A stretch of 64,000 bases of DNA, from NCBI GenBank assembly GCA_002482525.1, contig DLGC01000002.1, forward strand, positions 18,174-82,173, read 5' to 3'. This stretch comes from Propionibacteriaceae bacterium UBA7704. Lineage in GTDB: Bacteria > Actinomycetota > Actinomycetes > Propionibacteriales > Propionibacteriaceae. Made by a program: the position numbers and the translations under genes. Below, one piece after another: positions 1 through 9,288 of this stretch. A model generated the notes under the pieces. It was not told the DNA's origin, did no database searches, and saw only the letters and a list, made by a program, of their open reading frames with translations. Every line of letters starts with the position of its first letter. Position 1 is the first letter of the stretch.

Positions 1-2
1 AC

Positions 3-1190
3 CTGTGGTACGACGTCGGATCCCGTGACGAGAAACCCGGACAGTTCGGTTGGGCGCACCTCTTCGAACACCTGATGTTCTCCGGCTCTGCGCACGTGGC
101 CAGCGGCGAGCATCTACAACTCCTGCAGAGTTGGGGCGGCTCGGTCAACGCCACCACCTGGTTTGATCGCACCAACTACTTCGAGACCGTCCCGGTCGGC
201 GCAACCGATCTCGCCTTGTGGATGGAAGCCGACCGGCTCAGCTCCCTGGCCGATCACCTCACCGACGACAGCGTGGACACCCAGCGAGATGTAGTGACCG
301 AGGAGAAGCGCCAGCGCTACGACAATGTCCCCTACGGGGAGGCGATGACCGAGCTGACGGTGATGCTCTTCGGCTCCGACCATCCCTATGGCCACACCAC
401 CATCGGCACCGAGGCCGACCTCGCTGGTGCCAACGCCCGGGCCGCCGCAGCGTTCTTCCGCCAGCACTACCGCCCCAACAATGCCGTACTCACCCTGGTC
501 GGCGACCTGAGCCCGAAGGAGGCCTTCCGCAAGGCCGCCCACGCCTTCGGGCAGCTTCCTGGCGGCGAGCGCCGCCATCGGCAGCCACCCACTGCCCTAC
601 CACCGCTCACCGGCGTCCCGCAGCAGGCTGTAGCCGCCGAAGTGCCCGCCGCCGCCAGCTACCTGGCTTGGCGGCTGCCGATCCGCGACAGCGCCGAATT
701 CGACGCGGCCGACCTGGCCCTGGCGATCCTCGGTCAAGGCCAGACCTCCCGGCTGCATCGCCGAGTCGTCCGTGATGGCAGACTCGCCGCCGCCGCCAGT
801 GCGCAGGCTTTGCGACTCATCGGGGGCAACTCGGTGGGCCTGGTACATGTGCGCGCCATCCCAGGCCTGTCCCTGGACGCAGCGCTCACCGCAGCCTTCG
901 CCGAACTCGCCGCGCTGGCCCAGGATGGCCCGACCTCGGCCGAATTGGCCCGAGCCAAAGCCCAATTCCGCCGCGAGTGGCTCAGCGGCTTGGCGTCCTT
1001 CGACAGCCGGGCTGATCTCATGGGCGCCTACGCCACACTCCACGACGACCCGAATCGGGTCAACCATCGACTCGCCGAGGTCTCGGCGGTCACCGCTGAC
1101 CAGGTTCAGGCGGCAGCTCGGCAGTTCCTGAATCCCGACCAGCGCTGCCAACTCGACTACCGAAATGAGGCACGCAATGCGACGCCGTGA
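3..1190 (+). CDS. M16 family zinc metallopeptidase, active subunit (5' truncated)
   Basis: The gene is open from the window edge and 395 residues are visible. The M16 zinc site HLFEH lies at visible residues 19-23. After exactly 76 residues comes a glutamate (E100, in a VVTEE segment), matching the HxxEH(x)74-76E signature of pitrilysin/processing-peptidase enzymes. The C-terminal half is the usual M16 middle region, with no second zinc site. In this family the first His and the Glu are catalytic and the second His and distal Glu bind zinc. The next gene overlaps it and encodes an M16-like partner without the motif, so the two probably form an active/inactive pair like bacterial M16B heterodimers. 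Partnership and substrate are inferred; the family call is secure. The missing N-terminus should be only a few dozen residues. Confidence 0.92.
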   Translation: MWYDVGSRDEKPGQFGWAHLFEHLMFSGSAHVASGEHLQLLQSWGGSVNATTWFDRTNYFETVPVGATDLALWMEADRLSSLADHLTDDSVDTQRDVVTEEKRQRYDNVPYGEAMTELTVMLFGSDHPYGHTTIGTEADLAGANARAAAAFFRQHYRPNNAVLTLVGDLSPKEAFRKAAHAFGQLPGGERRHRQPPTALPPLTGVPQQAVAAEVPAAASYLAWRLPIRDSAEFDAADLALAILGQGQTSRLHRRVVRDGRLAAAASAQALRLIGGNSVGLVHVRAIPGLSLDAALTAAFAELAALAQDGPTSAELARAKAQFRREWLSGLASFDSRADLMGAYATLHDDPNRVNHRLAEVSAVTADQVQAAARQFLNPDQRCQLDYRNEARNATP

Positions 1191-2517
1191 CCAACGGCCC
1201 ACGGTGGCAGCGGCGCCACGGTGGCGCTTCGGGCTCCCGCAAACATCCTGGTTGGACAACGGCCTCGAAGTCCTGATCTGCCACCGTCCCGGTCAGCACA
1301 TCGCCTCGGTGTGCCTGTCGCTGGACATCCCCCTGAATTCCGAGCCGCGGGACATTGAAGGTGTCGCCACCATCACCCAGCGCTGTTTGGATGAAGGCAC
1401 GCTCGAGCACCCCGGCATCAGCTTCAGTGAAGCGCTGGAGGATATCGGTGCGGTCCTGGACGGTTCGGTCGGTCTATCGGCCAGCCAGCTGTTCCTCGAC
1501 GTCCCCACCACAGCCCTGCCGCAAGCACTGCTGCTGCTCGCCGAGGCCGTCAGCAGTCCCGAACTCGCCGAGGCCCACGTCGAGCGCCACCGCGAGCTCC
1601 GACTGGCCGACATTGCACAGACCTTCGCCAGTTCGTCACGGTCGGCTCAGGTCGCCTTCCGCAAGGCGTGTCTGCCGCGTCGCTTCCGTGCCTCACGCAT
1701 GGCCGGCGGGTCGGCGAGCCGGGTGGCGCGGGTGACAGCGGCGGATGTGCGTGCGTTCCACGCCACCCACTATCGCCCTGAAGGCGCCACCTTGATCATC
1801 ACGGCCGACCTCACCGCCGACGTGTACGCCTGGGTCGACGCGGCCTTCTCCGGGTGGCAGGTTCCCGGCACGGTGACACCTCAGCACCCCACCCTGGAAC
1901 CGCGGGCACCGCATCGCTGGTTGATCGACCGCCCCGGCGCAGTCCAGGCCGACCTGCGACTGGGCGCTTTGGGCATCGATCGCACCGACCCACGCTGGGC
2001 CGACCTCCAAGTAGCGACCTATGCCGTGGGCGGTGCCTTCCTCAGCCGTCTCAACCGGGTGCTCCGCGAGGAACGCGGATTCACCTACGGGGTGCATCTG
2101 ACGAACCAGCCGATGCGCTCATCGGGGCTGCTCGCGGTCCAAGGCTCCTTCCGCACCGAGGTGGTCCCCGAGGCGATCCAGTTGGCGGCGCAGTTGATCA
2201 ATATCACCGAGCACGCGCTCACCGAGACCGAGGTGTCGGAGGCGGTTCGGTACTACACCGGCAGCTCGCCGTTGCGGTACTCCACTGCGGCTGGCGTCAC
2301 TCAGCATCTGGCTGCCCTGGTCGCCGCGGGAGTGTCGGCAGAGTTCATCGATGCCAATGCCTATGCCCTGACCCAGGTCACACCGGCCTCGGCAACCGAG
2401 GCGCTTGCCGGACTCCTGCCGCCGGATCGACTGACACTGGTGGTGGTCGGATCAGCCGACGAGCTGACCCGACCACTCAACGACATCGGCTGGCCCGTCA
2501 CCGAGCATTCGCTCTAG
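1165..2517 (+). CDS. M16 family peptidase-like protein, inactive subunit
   Basis: 450-residue M16-fold protein starting inside the end of the active-subunit gene (26-base overlap), which suggests translational coupling. An in-frame ATG at 1177 is an alternative start. The N-terminal sequence (ending SWLDNGLEVLI) aligns with the usual start of M16 domains. The zinc-binding position, where HxxEH would lie, instead reads ITQRCLDEGT, so it cannot coordinate zinc in the normal way. The later segment GAFLSRLNRVLREERGFTY is the conserved C-terminal substrate-binding region of M16 proteins (R/Y pair). It is probably the non-catalytic half of a heterodimer with its neighbour. Its stop overlaps the convergent UPF0182 gene by 4 bases. 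Confidence 0.88.
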   Translation: MRHAMRRRDQRPTVAAAPRWRFGLPQTSWLDNGLEVLICHRPGQHIASVCLSLDIPLNSEPRDIEGVATITQRCLDEGTLEHPGISFSEALEDIGAVLDGSVGLSASQLFLDVPTTALPQALLLLAEAVSSPELAEAHVERHRELRLADIAQTFASSSRSAQVAFRKACLPRRFRASRMAGGSASRVARVTAADVRAFHATHYRPEGATLIITADLTADVYAWVDAAFSGWQVPGTVTPQHPTLEPRAPHRWLIDRPGAVQADLRLGALGIDRTDPRWADLQVATYAVGGAFLSRLNRVLREERGFTYGVHLTNQPMRSSGLLAVQGSFRTEVVPEAIQLAAQLINITEHALTETEVSEAVRYYTGSSPLRYSTAAGVTQHLAALVAAGVSAEFIDANAYALTQVTPASATEALAGLLPPDRLTLVVVGSADELTRPLNDIGWPVTEHSL

Positions 2518-5402
2518 CGCCCCAACGCCTTCAGGGCCGCCTCGACCGACGCCTTCGCGATAGCCATCTGCTTCTGGTATTCGGCCAGGTCGCCGTTGCG
2601 CAACGCGGTATCGGCAGCGGTGAAAGCCACCTCGGCCTTCTTCAGCTCCACAGCGGCGGTGGCCGAGGTGTCAGTGCCGCCGGGGCCCGGCGTCGGAGTG
2701 GGTGTGGGCGTGGTAGAACCGCTGCCGCCCTCGCCGGTCGAAGCGCCGGCATCACCGGAGAACACCTCATCGAGGGCCTCCTGCAATGTCGTGCCGATTC
2801 CCACGTACTGGCCGAACCGCACCGCCACGAAGCGCAGCGCCGGATAGGAGCCGGTGCTCGCCTCACGTTTGGTGTAAATGGGCATCACGTACAGCAGTCC
2901 GCTGCCCATCGGCAGGGTGAGCAGATTGCCGTAACGCGCTTCTGCCGAACCTTGGTTGGTGAAGGAACGCAGCAGATCGGCGAACTTGGTATCGGAGGTC
3001 ATCGCATTGAAGGTCTGACCCGGGCCGTCCACCTGGTGGGTGCTCGACATTCGCAGTACTCGCAACGTGCCGTAGTCGGGGCTGGTCGCCTCCGCGACCA
3101 CCGACAGGTAGGACGCCAAGTTCGAGCGGTCCTTCGGGACGAACACGGCCGTCTGGCTGAAGACCGCACCGTCGTCACCCGGCCACTTGATTGACAGGTA
3201 GTAGGTCGGCTCCAGTCCGGTCGAGGTCTGGGTCTGCGACTGGCCGGTCGTCGGGTTGGTGGACGTGGTCGCCTTCGTCGGATCATTCGGTACCTGCCAC
3301 AGATCGGACTTCTGGTACCACGCGTTCGGATCAGTCATGTGATAGCGAGCCAGCACCTGGCGCTGCACCTTGAACAGATCCTCGGGGTATCGCAGGTGCG
3401 CCATCAGTTCGGGGCTGATCGCATCCTTGGACTGCAGCACGCCGGGGAAGGCCTTCTCATAGCTGGCCAGGATCGGGTCGGTGGTGTCCCAGCGGTACAG
3501 CTGCACCGTCCCGTCGGTGGCATCCACCACGGCTTTCACCGAGTTGCGCATGTAGTTGATGGTCTCGTCGGTCTGTACCGAGCCGAAGGTCGTCTGCGCA
3601 TCGGTGGTGGCAGCCCGCAGCGACTGCCGCTGACTATTGGGATAGCTGTCGGAGGTGGTGTACCCATCGATGATCCACACCAGACGTTGGTTCACCACGG
3701 CGGGATAGATGTTGGAATCCAAGGTCAGCCACGGCGCCACCTGGGCGACGCGTTCCTGCGGCGTGCGGTCGTACAGCACCTTGGAGGCCGAGTTCACCCG
3801 GTCGGACAGGATCAGGTTGAGATCGGTGAAATGGGTGGCATACAGCAATCGGCTGAACGCATCCCCGATCGGAACGCCGCCGCTGCCGGCATACACGTTG
3901 TAGGTCTCCAGGCCGGTGGAACTGCCACCGGGGGTGTCCAGCTCAATGGGGGCCTGGCCTGGCTCGCGACCCACGACCGCATAGCTGGTGCTGTTCTCGC
4001 CGTAGTAGATCCGGCCTTCGTAGCTGCCCAGTTCGCCGGTGGGAGGAAGATCTCCGTCAATCCATACCGGATCGCCGCCCGAACTGCGGCGGTTGCCATA
4101 GGAGGCCACCAGCCCGTAGCCGTGGGTGTAGACGGTGTGGACGTTGTTCCAACTCCGGTCGGGCAGCTTGGTCATGTCCAGCTCGCGGGCGGCGACCACA
4201 GCATCGGTCTCCTTGCCGCCGATCTGGTAGCGATCCACGTCCAACACCGAGGGGAAGGAGTAGTAGCCCTTGACCTGCTGGAGCTGATCGAAGGTCGTTG
4301 AGACCACCGCCGGATCGATCAGACGAATACCCGGCAGTGCCTCGGCATCGGACTTCAACTGTCCCGGCCGTACCTGGACGTCGGCGTTGTAGTCGGTGAC
4401 GTCGGTGTTCTCCACGCCGAAGGCGTCCCGGGTGGCGGTGATATTGGCCTGAATGTAGGGCCGCTCCTTGTCGGGCTCGTTGGGCAGCACCTGGAAGGAA
4501 CGCACCACTGCCGGGTAGATCATCCCGACGATGATTCCCGAAACCACCAGCAGCACCAGACCGGCACCGGGGATGGTGGCGCGGTTCAGGAAGCCGTTGG
4601 CGAAGAACAGCCCGGCACAGATGAAGGCGATGACTGCGATCACGATCTTGGCCGTGACCTGGGCATGGTCGTCGGTGTACTGCATACCGGTGATCAACGT
4701 GCCGTCCTGGACAAGAATGCCGTAGCGACCGAGCAGTTGACTCAAGCCGTAGAGAACCAGCAGCACACCACCCAGAATCGACAGATGGATCCGGGCCGCC
4801 CGCACTTCGCCCGCATCGACTTTGCGTCCGATGACCAGTCCACCCATCGCGAAGTGCACTGCTGCGGCAGCAATCAAAGAGAACAGTGTGGCTGACATCA
4901 GGAAGGACACGATGTCGGTCCAGACAGGGTATTCGAAGATGTAGAAGGAGACGTCGAGCCCGAAATAGGGGTCGGCGGTTCCAAACGGGGTGCGGTTCCA
5001 CCACGCCAGGTATTCGGTTGCCCGCGCGGCGGCGCCCACGCCGGCCATCAGACCGAAGAACGCTGCCGGCAGCAGAATGGCCAGCCAGGAGTTGCGCTCC
5101 AGCAGGTCGCGATAGCGATCCAGCATCGCACTGCGGCCATTCTGGGTGAAGGTGGGGCGCAGCCGGAAGGCCAGCCACATGTTGCCACCGATCATCAACG
5201 CCATCGCGGTGAAGAACGCCGCGAAGAGGATCACCTGCGCGGTGAGCATCGTCGCGAACACTTGGGGATACTTCACCGAATCGAACCACAGCTTGGTCGT
5301 CCACAGCTCGGTGAAAATGACCCACACCACAATCACGGCGGCCAGCACCAGCAGGGTGGGCACCACAAAACCGCGGCGGCTGCCACTCGTCGTCGCGTTC
5401 AC
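2514..5402 (-). CDS. UPF0182 family large membrane protein
   Basis: 962-residue member of UPF0182 (COG1615), a conserved actinobacterial and cyanobacterial membrane family of unknown function. About seven hydrophobic segments occupy residues ~14-300. They are followed by a large, probably extracytoplasmic domain to ~residue 880, a Pro/Thr/Gly-rich linker (repeated TP units, then GPGG) and a short Ala/Lys-rich helical tail. The start is GTG at 5402, preceded by AGGAG in a GAGGAGTGAG context. It sits downstream of the PPA1309 and PDZ-protease genes on the same strand, as in mycobacteria where the UPF0182 and PDZ genes are also adjacent. The family assignment is firm; the function is unknown. 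Confidence 0.92.
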   Translation of the reverse strand: MNATTSGSRRGFVVPTLLVLAAVIVVWVIFTELWTTKLWFDSVKYPQVFATMLTAQVILFAAFFTAMALMIGGNMWLAFRLRPTFTQNGRSAMLDRYRDLLERNSWLAILLPAAFFGLMAGVGAAARATEYLAWWNRTPFGTADPYFGLDVSFYIFEYPVWTDIVSFLMSATLFSLIAAAAVHFAMGGLVIGRKVDAGEVRAARIHLSILGGVLLVLYGLSQLLGRYGILVQDGTLITGMQYTDDHAQVTAKIVIAVIAFICAGLFFANGFLNRATIPGAGLVLLVVSGIIVGMIYPAVVRSFQVLPNEPDKERPYIQANITATRDAFGVENTDVTDYNADVQVRPGQLKSDAEALPGIRLIDPAVVSTTFDQLQQVKGYYSFPSVLDVDRYQIGGKETDAVVAARELDMTKLPDRSWNNVHTVYTHGYGLVASYGNRRSSGGDPVWIDGDLPPTGELGSYEGRIYYGENSTSYAVVGREPGQAPIELDTPGGSSTGLETYNVYAGSGGVPIGDAFSRLLYATHFTDLNLILSDRVNSASKVLYDRTPQERVAQVAPWLTLDSNIYPAVVNQRLVWIIDGYTTSDSYPNSQRQSLRAATTDAQTTFGSVQTDETINYMRNSVKAVVDATDGTVQLYRWDTTDPILASYEKAFPGVLQSKDAISPELMAHLRYPEDLFKVQRQVLARYHMTDPNAWYQKSDLWQVPNDPTKATTSTNPTTGQSQTQTSTGLEPTYYLSIKWPGDDGAVFSQTAVFVPKDRSNLASYLSVVAEATSPDYGTLRVLRMSSTHQVDGPGQTFNAMTSDTKFADLLRSFTNQGSAEARYGNLLTLPMGSGLLYVMPIYTKREASTGSYPALRFVAVRFGQYVGIGTTLQEALDEVFSGDAGASTGEGGSGSTTPTPTPTPGPGGTDTSATAAVELKKAEVAFTAADTALRNGDLAEYQKQMAIAKASVEAALKALGR

Positions 5403-5447
5403 AGCTCACTCCTCATCGTGGGTCCGACAGGCGTCGAACCACTCGGT

Positions 5448-5948
5448 TTACTCAAATGTATGCGCCAGAGCCTCAGTCAGTGCTGGGACCAGGTCGGTAC
5501 CTGTCAGCAATTCCGCGCCGGCATCGCGAACCCGGGCAACCCCGTGGCGCTGTCCGTCGCGGGTCACGCCGACCACGAGCCGCACATCCAGCCGGCGCGG
5601 ATGCTCTGCCACGACATCGGCGGCGCGGTCGGGATCCTCCGGCAGATCCGCCTCCGCGTCCGGTGGTAGAAAGGCCCGCTCCACGCACAACACGCAGCCC
5701 GCCACGGCCGGCGGCCACATGATCTCCGACAAGGTCTGCGCCAAATCGGCACCAGCGCTGAACTCATCCTGCTCCACTGAACTGAAACCATCTGGCCGAG
5801 CAGCGCCCAGGGCCTCGGCCAGATGAGGCTCTGCTTCGATCAGCTCCTTGGTGCGCACCAGGGCGAACAATCGTGCCGGCTGATCCCAGCCCAGCTTTGC
5901 CACATGCCGCTCAACCTCGATCAGCGCGGCGATCAATGCCTCACTCAT
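5448..5948 (-). CDS. PPA1309 family protein
   Basis: 166-residue soluble protein with the PPA1309-family N-terminus (EVERHVAKLGWDQPARLFAL). This small actinobacterial family is named after a Cutibacterium acnes gene. It is acidic and Ala/Leu-rich, with no signal peptide or membrane segment. A typical family feature is the central PP-AVAGCVLCVERAFLPP segment, followed by an Asp/Glu-rich stretch. The start ATG shares one base with the stop of the upstream PDZ protease gene (TGATG), so the two are probably co-translated. Function is unknown. The family name supports a propionibacterial origin for this DNA. Confidence 0.85.
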   Translation of the reverse strand: MSEALIAALIEVERHVAKLGWDQPARLFALVRTKELIEAEPHLAEALGAARPDGFSSVEQDEFSAGADLAQTLSEIMWPPAVAGCVLCVERAFLPPDAEADLPEDPDRAADVVAEHPRRLDVRLVVGVTRDGQRHGVARVRDAGAELLTGTDLVPALTEALAHTFE

Positions 5949-7000
5949 CAGCAGCCCGGGACGCCGGCAGCAGTGTTGGGATCGTTCAAGGCGTTCAGGT
6001 CTCCGATCGCGCCGTCCAGGTTGTCGACCGCGACCAATCGCAGCCCCTTGGGCACCGACGTGACGTTTTGACAGTTGTCTTTGGGAAGCAGGAACACCGT
6101 CGCGCCGTCCCGAGACGCAGCGGCGAGCTTCTCGGCGATTCCCCCGATCACGCCCACCTTGCCGTCAGCACCCATCGTTCCGGTACCCGCAATGACCCGG
6201 CCCTGCGTCAGATCACCCGGTGTCAGCTTGTCGTAGATCGACAAGGCGAACATCAAACCACCGCTGGCGCCACCAACGTCAGGATCAACGGCATAGGCGA
6301 CCTTGGGCGTGTACACGTAGCCGGTGGAGATCTCGATCCCCACCGAGGGGTAATCAGGAGCCTTGAGACTGGCGCGGGTCGTCACAGTGACCTGCTGGGT
6401 CTCCTGGTCGCGGGTGATGGTGAACGTCACCTTCTGCCCCACATGTCGATTCTGGATCTCCTGCAACACCGAGGCGCGATCGGTAACCGGAACATTGTCC
6501 ACGGCCGAAATCAAATCGCCGGGTTGCAGGATGCCGGCAGCCGCCCCGGAGGTCTGCACCGACTGCACCATCGGCAATTCGGTGACCGGGATCTCAGCGG
6601 CTCGCAACGCGGCCACCACTGCCGAGGTCTGCGAGTTGGTCATCAAGATGGTCTCTTCGTTGTCCACCTCGCTGGGAGTGGTGCCCTGACGATAGATCGC
6701 GGCCCGCGGCAGCACCTGCCGATTCGGCATCCAGTAGGAGATCAGTGCCTCCGGCAAGGTCAGGCTGCTGTCCGGAGCGGTAACTTCGATCGTGGCCATC
6801 AGCAACTCACCATCGGAGGGATAGGTCTCCACTCCACTGATCGAGATCGCTTCCTTGCCGTTCACATCCCCGAGCAAGTTATAGGTGTTGCCCGGCGACC
6901 AGGTCACGTACGGAACCGGCACCAAGGCAATGATGGTGGCCAGGATCACGAACAGCAGCGCTGACAACGCCGCCGTCCACGTCTGCCGACTCATGCCCAC
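5948..7000 (-). CDS. YlbL-family PDZ/Lon-like serine protease, membrane anchored
   Basis: 350-residue protein. One N-terminal membrane segment (~residues 10-30) precedes an extracytoplasmic region, a PDZ domain (~residues 140-220, with AAGILQPGDLISAVDN) and a C-terminal Lon-type S16 domain. The S16 catalytic serine is in GGASGGLMFAL and the catalytic lysine in GGIAEKLAAA, giving the Ser-Lys dyad. Length and order match YlbL/Rv3194c-type proteins. These are thought to process exported or membrane-associated proteins; substrates here are unknown. It is the first gene of a minus-strand run with the PPA1309 and UPF0182 genes. It is divergent from the DUF2342 metalloprotease across a 106-base gap. 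Confidence 0.92.
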   Translation of the reverse strand: MGMSRQTWTAALSALLFVILATIIALVPVPYVTWSPGNTYNLLGDVNGKEAISISGVETYPSDGELLMATIEVTAPDSSLTLPEALISYWMPNRQVLPRAAIYRQGTTPSEVDNEETILMTNSQTSAVVAALRAAEIPVTELPMVQSVQTSGAAAGILQPGDLISAVDNVPVTDRASVLQEIQNRHVGQKVTFTITRDQETQQVTVTTRASLKAPDYPSVGIEISTGYVYTPKVAYAVDPDVGGASGGLMFALSIYDKLTPGDLTQGRVIAGTGTMGADGKVGVIGGIAEKLAAASRDGATVFLLPKDNCQNVTSVPKGLRLVAVDNLDGAIGDLNALNDPNTAAGVPGC

Positions 7001-7106
7001 CTCCGCTGTCCTGACAGGTCCGCATGGGGAACCCTACCCGGTCACCGACCTCCCACCAGCTTGGACGATGCGGGAGAATAGAAACTAAGCAACCAAGGAG
7101 TACCTC

Positions 7107-8456
7107 GTGAGTGATCCGAACTTCCCGGGCGGCCAGCCCGACCCCGGCGATGCCGACGATGCGCTCAAACGTCTGCTGGCGCAACTCGGACTGACGCCAG
7201 ATGCCGCCGGTGAACTGAATCCCGAGCAGGTGATGCAGCAACTGCAATCGATGATGACTGCCTTCAACACCCAACTCGCCGGCTTCGGAGCCTCCGATGC
7301 CACCAGCGGAATGAACTGGGGCTTCACTCGCGACCTGGTGCTGCGCGCCACCCGAGAAGCAGGACCCGACACCGAACCGCCCGCCGCCCAGCAGGCCCGG
7401 ATCCGCGATGCGGTTGCATTGGCCGATCTGTGGCTGGGCGAGGATATGGATTTCGCGCCGCTGAGCGCACCAGCACTCGCCTGGCGTCGTGAAGACTGGA
7501 TCGAGCACACCTTCGGCACCTGGCAACAGCTGATCCAGCCGGTCATCTCCCAACTGTCGATCGCCTTGCGCTCGTTGATCAGCGAAGGTCAACCCGGCGC
7601 CACCGAGCCCATGTTGCGCATCGCTGTGGCCAGCATGTTCGCCGCCCAGATCAGCGAGACCTTGGCCTCACTGGCCACCACCGTGCTCAGTGCCACCGAC
7701 ATCGGATTGCCCATCAGCGACGAGGCCCGGGTCTGCGTGGTACCCGCCAATATTGAGACCTTCTCCGACGGCTTGGGTGTTGACTCCGACGATCTGCTGC
7801 TCTACCTGGGAGTGCGCGAGGCCGCCCGGCAGCGCCTCTTCCACGCGGTCGGATGGCTCGGCCCGCAGCTACTGGCCCTCATCGAGCACTACGCCCGAGA
7901 AATCACCATCGACCCCGAAGCTCTCGAGCAGGCCATCGAAAGCCAGCTCAATTCGGTCATGAGCATGGAAGACCTGGAGAAGGCAGGTAACGCGGTGGCG
8001 AAGTCGTTGTTCGCCCCGCAGCGCACCGCAGTACAGCAGGAAATCTTGGAACGCCTGGAGACACTGCTGGCTCTCGTCGAAGGCTGGGTGGACCACGTGA
8101 CCGCAGAGGTCACCCGGTCCCGGATGCCGTCCGCCATCGGGCTGGCCGAAATGCTGCGCCGCAGGCGGGCCTCCGGCGGCCCTGCCGAGACCGCCCTGCG
8201 CACCCTGGTCGGGCTCGAACTGCGTCCTCGGCGCACCCGAGATGCTGAGAACCTGTGGGCTGCATTGCGCTCTGCGCGCGGCAGCGAGGGACGCGATGCC
8301 CTGTGGGCCCACCCGGATCTGTTGCCCGACGCAGCGGCCCTCGATGATCCGCTGGGTTTCGCGTCCGGCGACGACACCGACCAGGCGCCCGACGCCTTGG
8401 ACACCGAACTGGCGAAGCTGCTGGAGGAGGAAGGCCGCGGCGACGACCGCGCCTAA
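7107..8456 (+). CDS. Zinc-dependent metalloprotease, DUF2342 family
   Basis: 449-residue soluble protein of the actinobacterial DUF2342/zincin-like family (Rv3195 type), sometimes annotated as F420-biosynthesis-associated. Key evidence is the central block from VPANIETFSDGLGVD to LYLGVREAARQRLFH, followed by LIEHYAREI, which corresponds to the family's conserved metal-site region. The N-terminus is Asp/Pro-rich and low in structure, and the C-terminal 40 residues are acidic. The start is GTG at 7107, with AAGGAG at 7095-7100. The gene overlaps the convergent YgjP-type metallopeptidase by 4 bases. The metal ligands are not the classical HExxH, so the protease activity rests on family annotation only. 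Confidence 0.85.
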   Translation: MSDPNFPGGQPDPGDADDALKRLLAQLGLTPDAAGELNPEQVMQQLQSMMTAFNTQLAGFGASDATSGMNWGFTRDLVLRATREAGPDTEPPAAQQARIRDAVALADLWLGEDMDFAPLSAPALAWRREDWIEHTFGTWQQLIQPVISQLSIALRSLISEGQPGATEPMLRIAVASMFAAQISETLASLATTVLSATDIGLPISDEARVCVVPANIETFSDGLGVDSDDLLLYLGVREAARQRLFHAVGWLGPQLLALIEHYAREITIDPEALEQAIESQLNSVMSMEDLEKAGNAVAKSLFAPQRTAVQQEILERLETLLALVEGWVDHVTAEVTRSRMPSAIGLAEMLRRRRASGGPAETALRTLVGLELRPRRTRDAENLWAALRSARGSEGRDALWAHPDLLPDAAALDDPLGFASGDDTDQAPDALDTELAKLLEEEGRGDDRA

Positions 8457-9046
8457 CCCACCGGCTCGGACTGGTCCTGGCAATCCTCGGACGCATCGTC
8501 CAGGTCACTGAACTGCCCGGTGGCACCCACCTGGACGGCATGCTGGTAGCCCGAAAGGAAGGCTTTGGCTTCGGCCAGCCGCGGGTAACCCGACAGCAAC
8601 CGATGGAAAGCTGCCGAATGGTTGGGCTGCAGCAGGTGAGCCACCTCATGAAGGATCACGTAATCCACGACCCAACCAGGCATCGTGCGCAGCCGGGACG
8701 ACAACCGGATCTCCCCGGTATCGGCACGGCAGGACCCCCAACGTCGCCGCTGGTTGTCGACCCAACGCACCCGGGCTGTCGGCATCGCTACCTCTGACAG
8801 CGGCTGAATGTAACGCCGGTACAACGTCTGCGCGCGTTGCTCCAACTCGCCCTCACCCAGCCGGGTGCCGGTCTTCGACTCCCGAATGAGGAATCGCTCG
8901 ACCAGGGGCGGCAACAGCTCCGCTTCCTGGGCGCGAGTCAGCCGCTGCGGCACCAGTGCGACCAGCCGTCCATGTTCCCGAAAAACCGACAGAGTGCGCC
9001 GACGACGAGCGCTACGACGCACTTCCACCGGCGGGTGTGAACTCAT
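8453..9046 (-). CDS. YgjP/DUF45-type M48-like metallopeptidase
   Basis: 197-residue protein with the YgjP-like metallopeptidase domain. The conserved RWGSC motif is followed by DYVILHEVAHLLQPNHSAAF, i.e. a HEVAH zinc-binding helix (HExxH type) and a downstream N-H-S. The N-terminus is strongly basic (RRSARRRRT), and there is no signal peptide, so it is likely cytoplasmic. Proteins of this family are small zincins of mostly unknown substrate. It is convergent with the DUF2342 gene, the same pairing seen in other actinobacteria around the uvrD2 region. Confidence 0.88.
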   Translation of the reverse strand: MSSHPPVEVRRSARRRRTLSVFREHGRLVALVPQRLTRAQEAELLPPLVERFLIRESKTGTRLGEGELEQRAQTLYRRYIQPLSEVAMPTARVRWVDNQRRRWGSCRADTGEIRLSSRLRTMPGWVVDYVILHEVAHLLQPNHSAAFHRLLSGYPRLAEAKAFLSGYQHAVQVGATGQFSDLDDASEDCQDQSEPVG

Positions 9047-9079
9047 GGTCGAACCCTATGACACGCCTGTCTGCTTCGG

Positions 9080-9109
9080 TTGACCCCGGACGGCACCGGG
9101 CGTTAGTTT
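9080..9109 (+). promoter_or_regulatory. Candidate promoter (TTGACC-18-TAGTTT)
   Basis: A -35-like TTGACC at 9080-9085 and a -10-like TAGTTT at 9104-9109 are separated by 18 bases, five bases before an ATG at 9114. The spacing suits a housekeeping sigma factor and would give a leaderless or nearly leaderless transcript. Support is consensus matching only. Confidence 0.35.
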
Positions 9110-9113
9110 TCTC

Positions 9114-9230
9114 ATGGAGACCCTCAGTGAACGGTCCGCTAGCAGGGGAAGGCAAGCGAATCGAACACTGGGGGTTCTCGCTGCCTCAGCGCTAATTGCG
9201 CCGAATCCCCCGGTTCAGGGCATAGACTGA
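9114..9230 (+). CDS. Candidate small ORF, 38 residues, exported-peptide-like
   Basis: An ATG-initiated 38-codon ORF lies in the gap before the DUF5679 gene. The product has a polar/basic N-terminal half (SERSASRGRQANR) then a short hydrophobic run (TLGVLAASALIA) ending NPPVQGID. It therefore looks like the first part of a secreted protein, or a remnant of one. No Shine-Dalgarno sequence is visible, but a promoter-like element ends four bases upstream. It could be a genuine leaderless small protein, a degraded gene start, or chance. I do not recognise a family. Confidence 0.28.
   Translation: METLSERSASRGRQANRTLGVLAASALIAPNPPVQGID
9223..9228 (+). promoter_or_regulatory. -10 element upstream of the DUF5679 gene
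   Basis: TAGACT matches the actinobacterial TANNNT -10 consensus and lies 61 bases before the GTG start of the zinc-ribbon gene. No convincing -35 at 16-18 bases is seen. Similar TAGA(C/T)T elements precede three other genes in this window. Confidence 0.35.
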
Positions 9231-9288
9231 GCGCGGCATTCGCAAGCCGAGCCCACCCGAGGGCGAAGCCGAACTACAGGAGGATTAC

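Noticed and set aside
2690..2730. Simple TP-codon repeat that might be a tandem DNA repeat
   Set aside because: It is the Pro/Thr linker of the UPF0182 protein, short and typical of that family.
9153..9175. CGAAC and GTTCT half-sites resembling a LexA box
   Set aside because: The spacer is seven bases instead of four and the second half-site has a mismatch, so it does not fit the SOS consensus.
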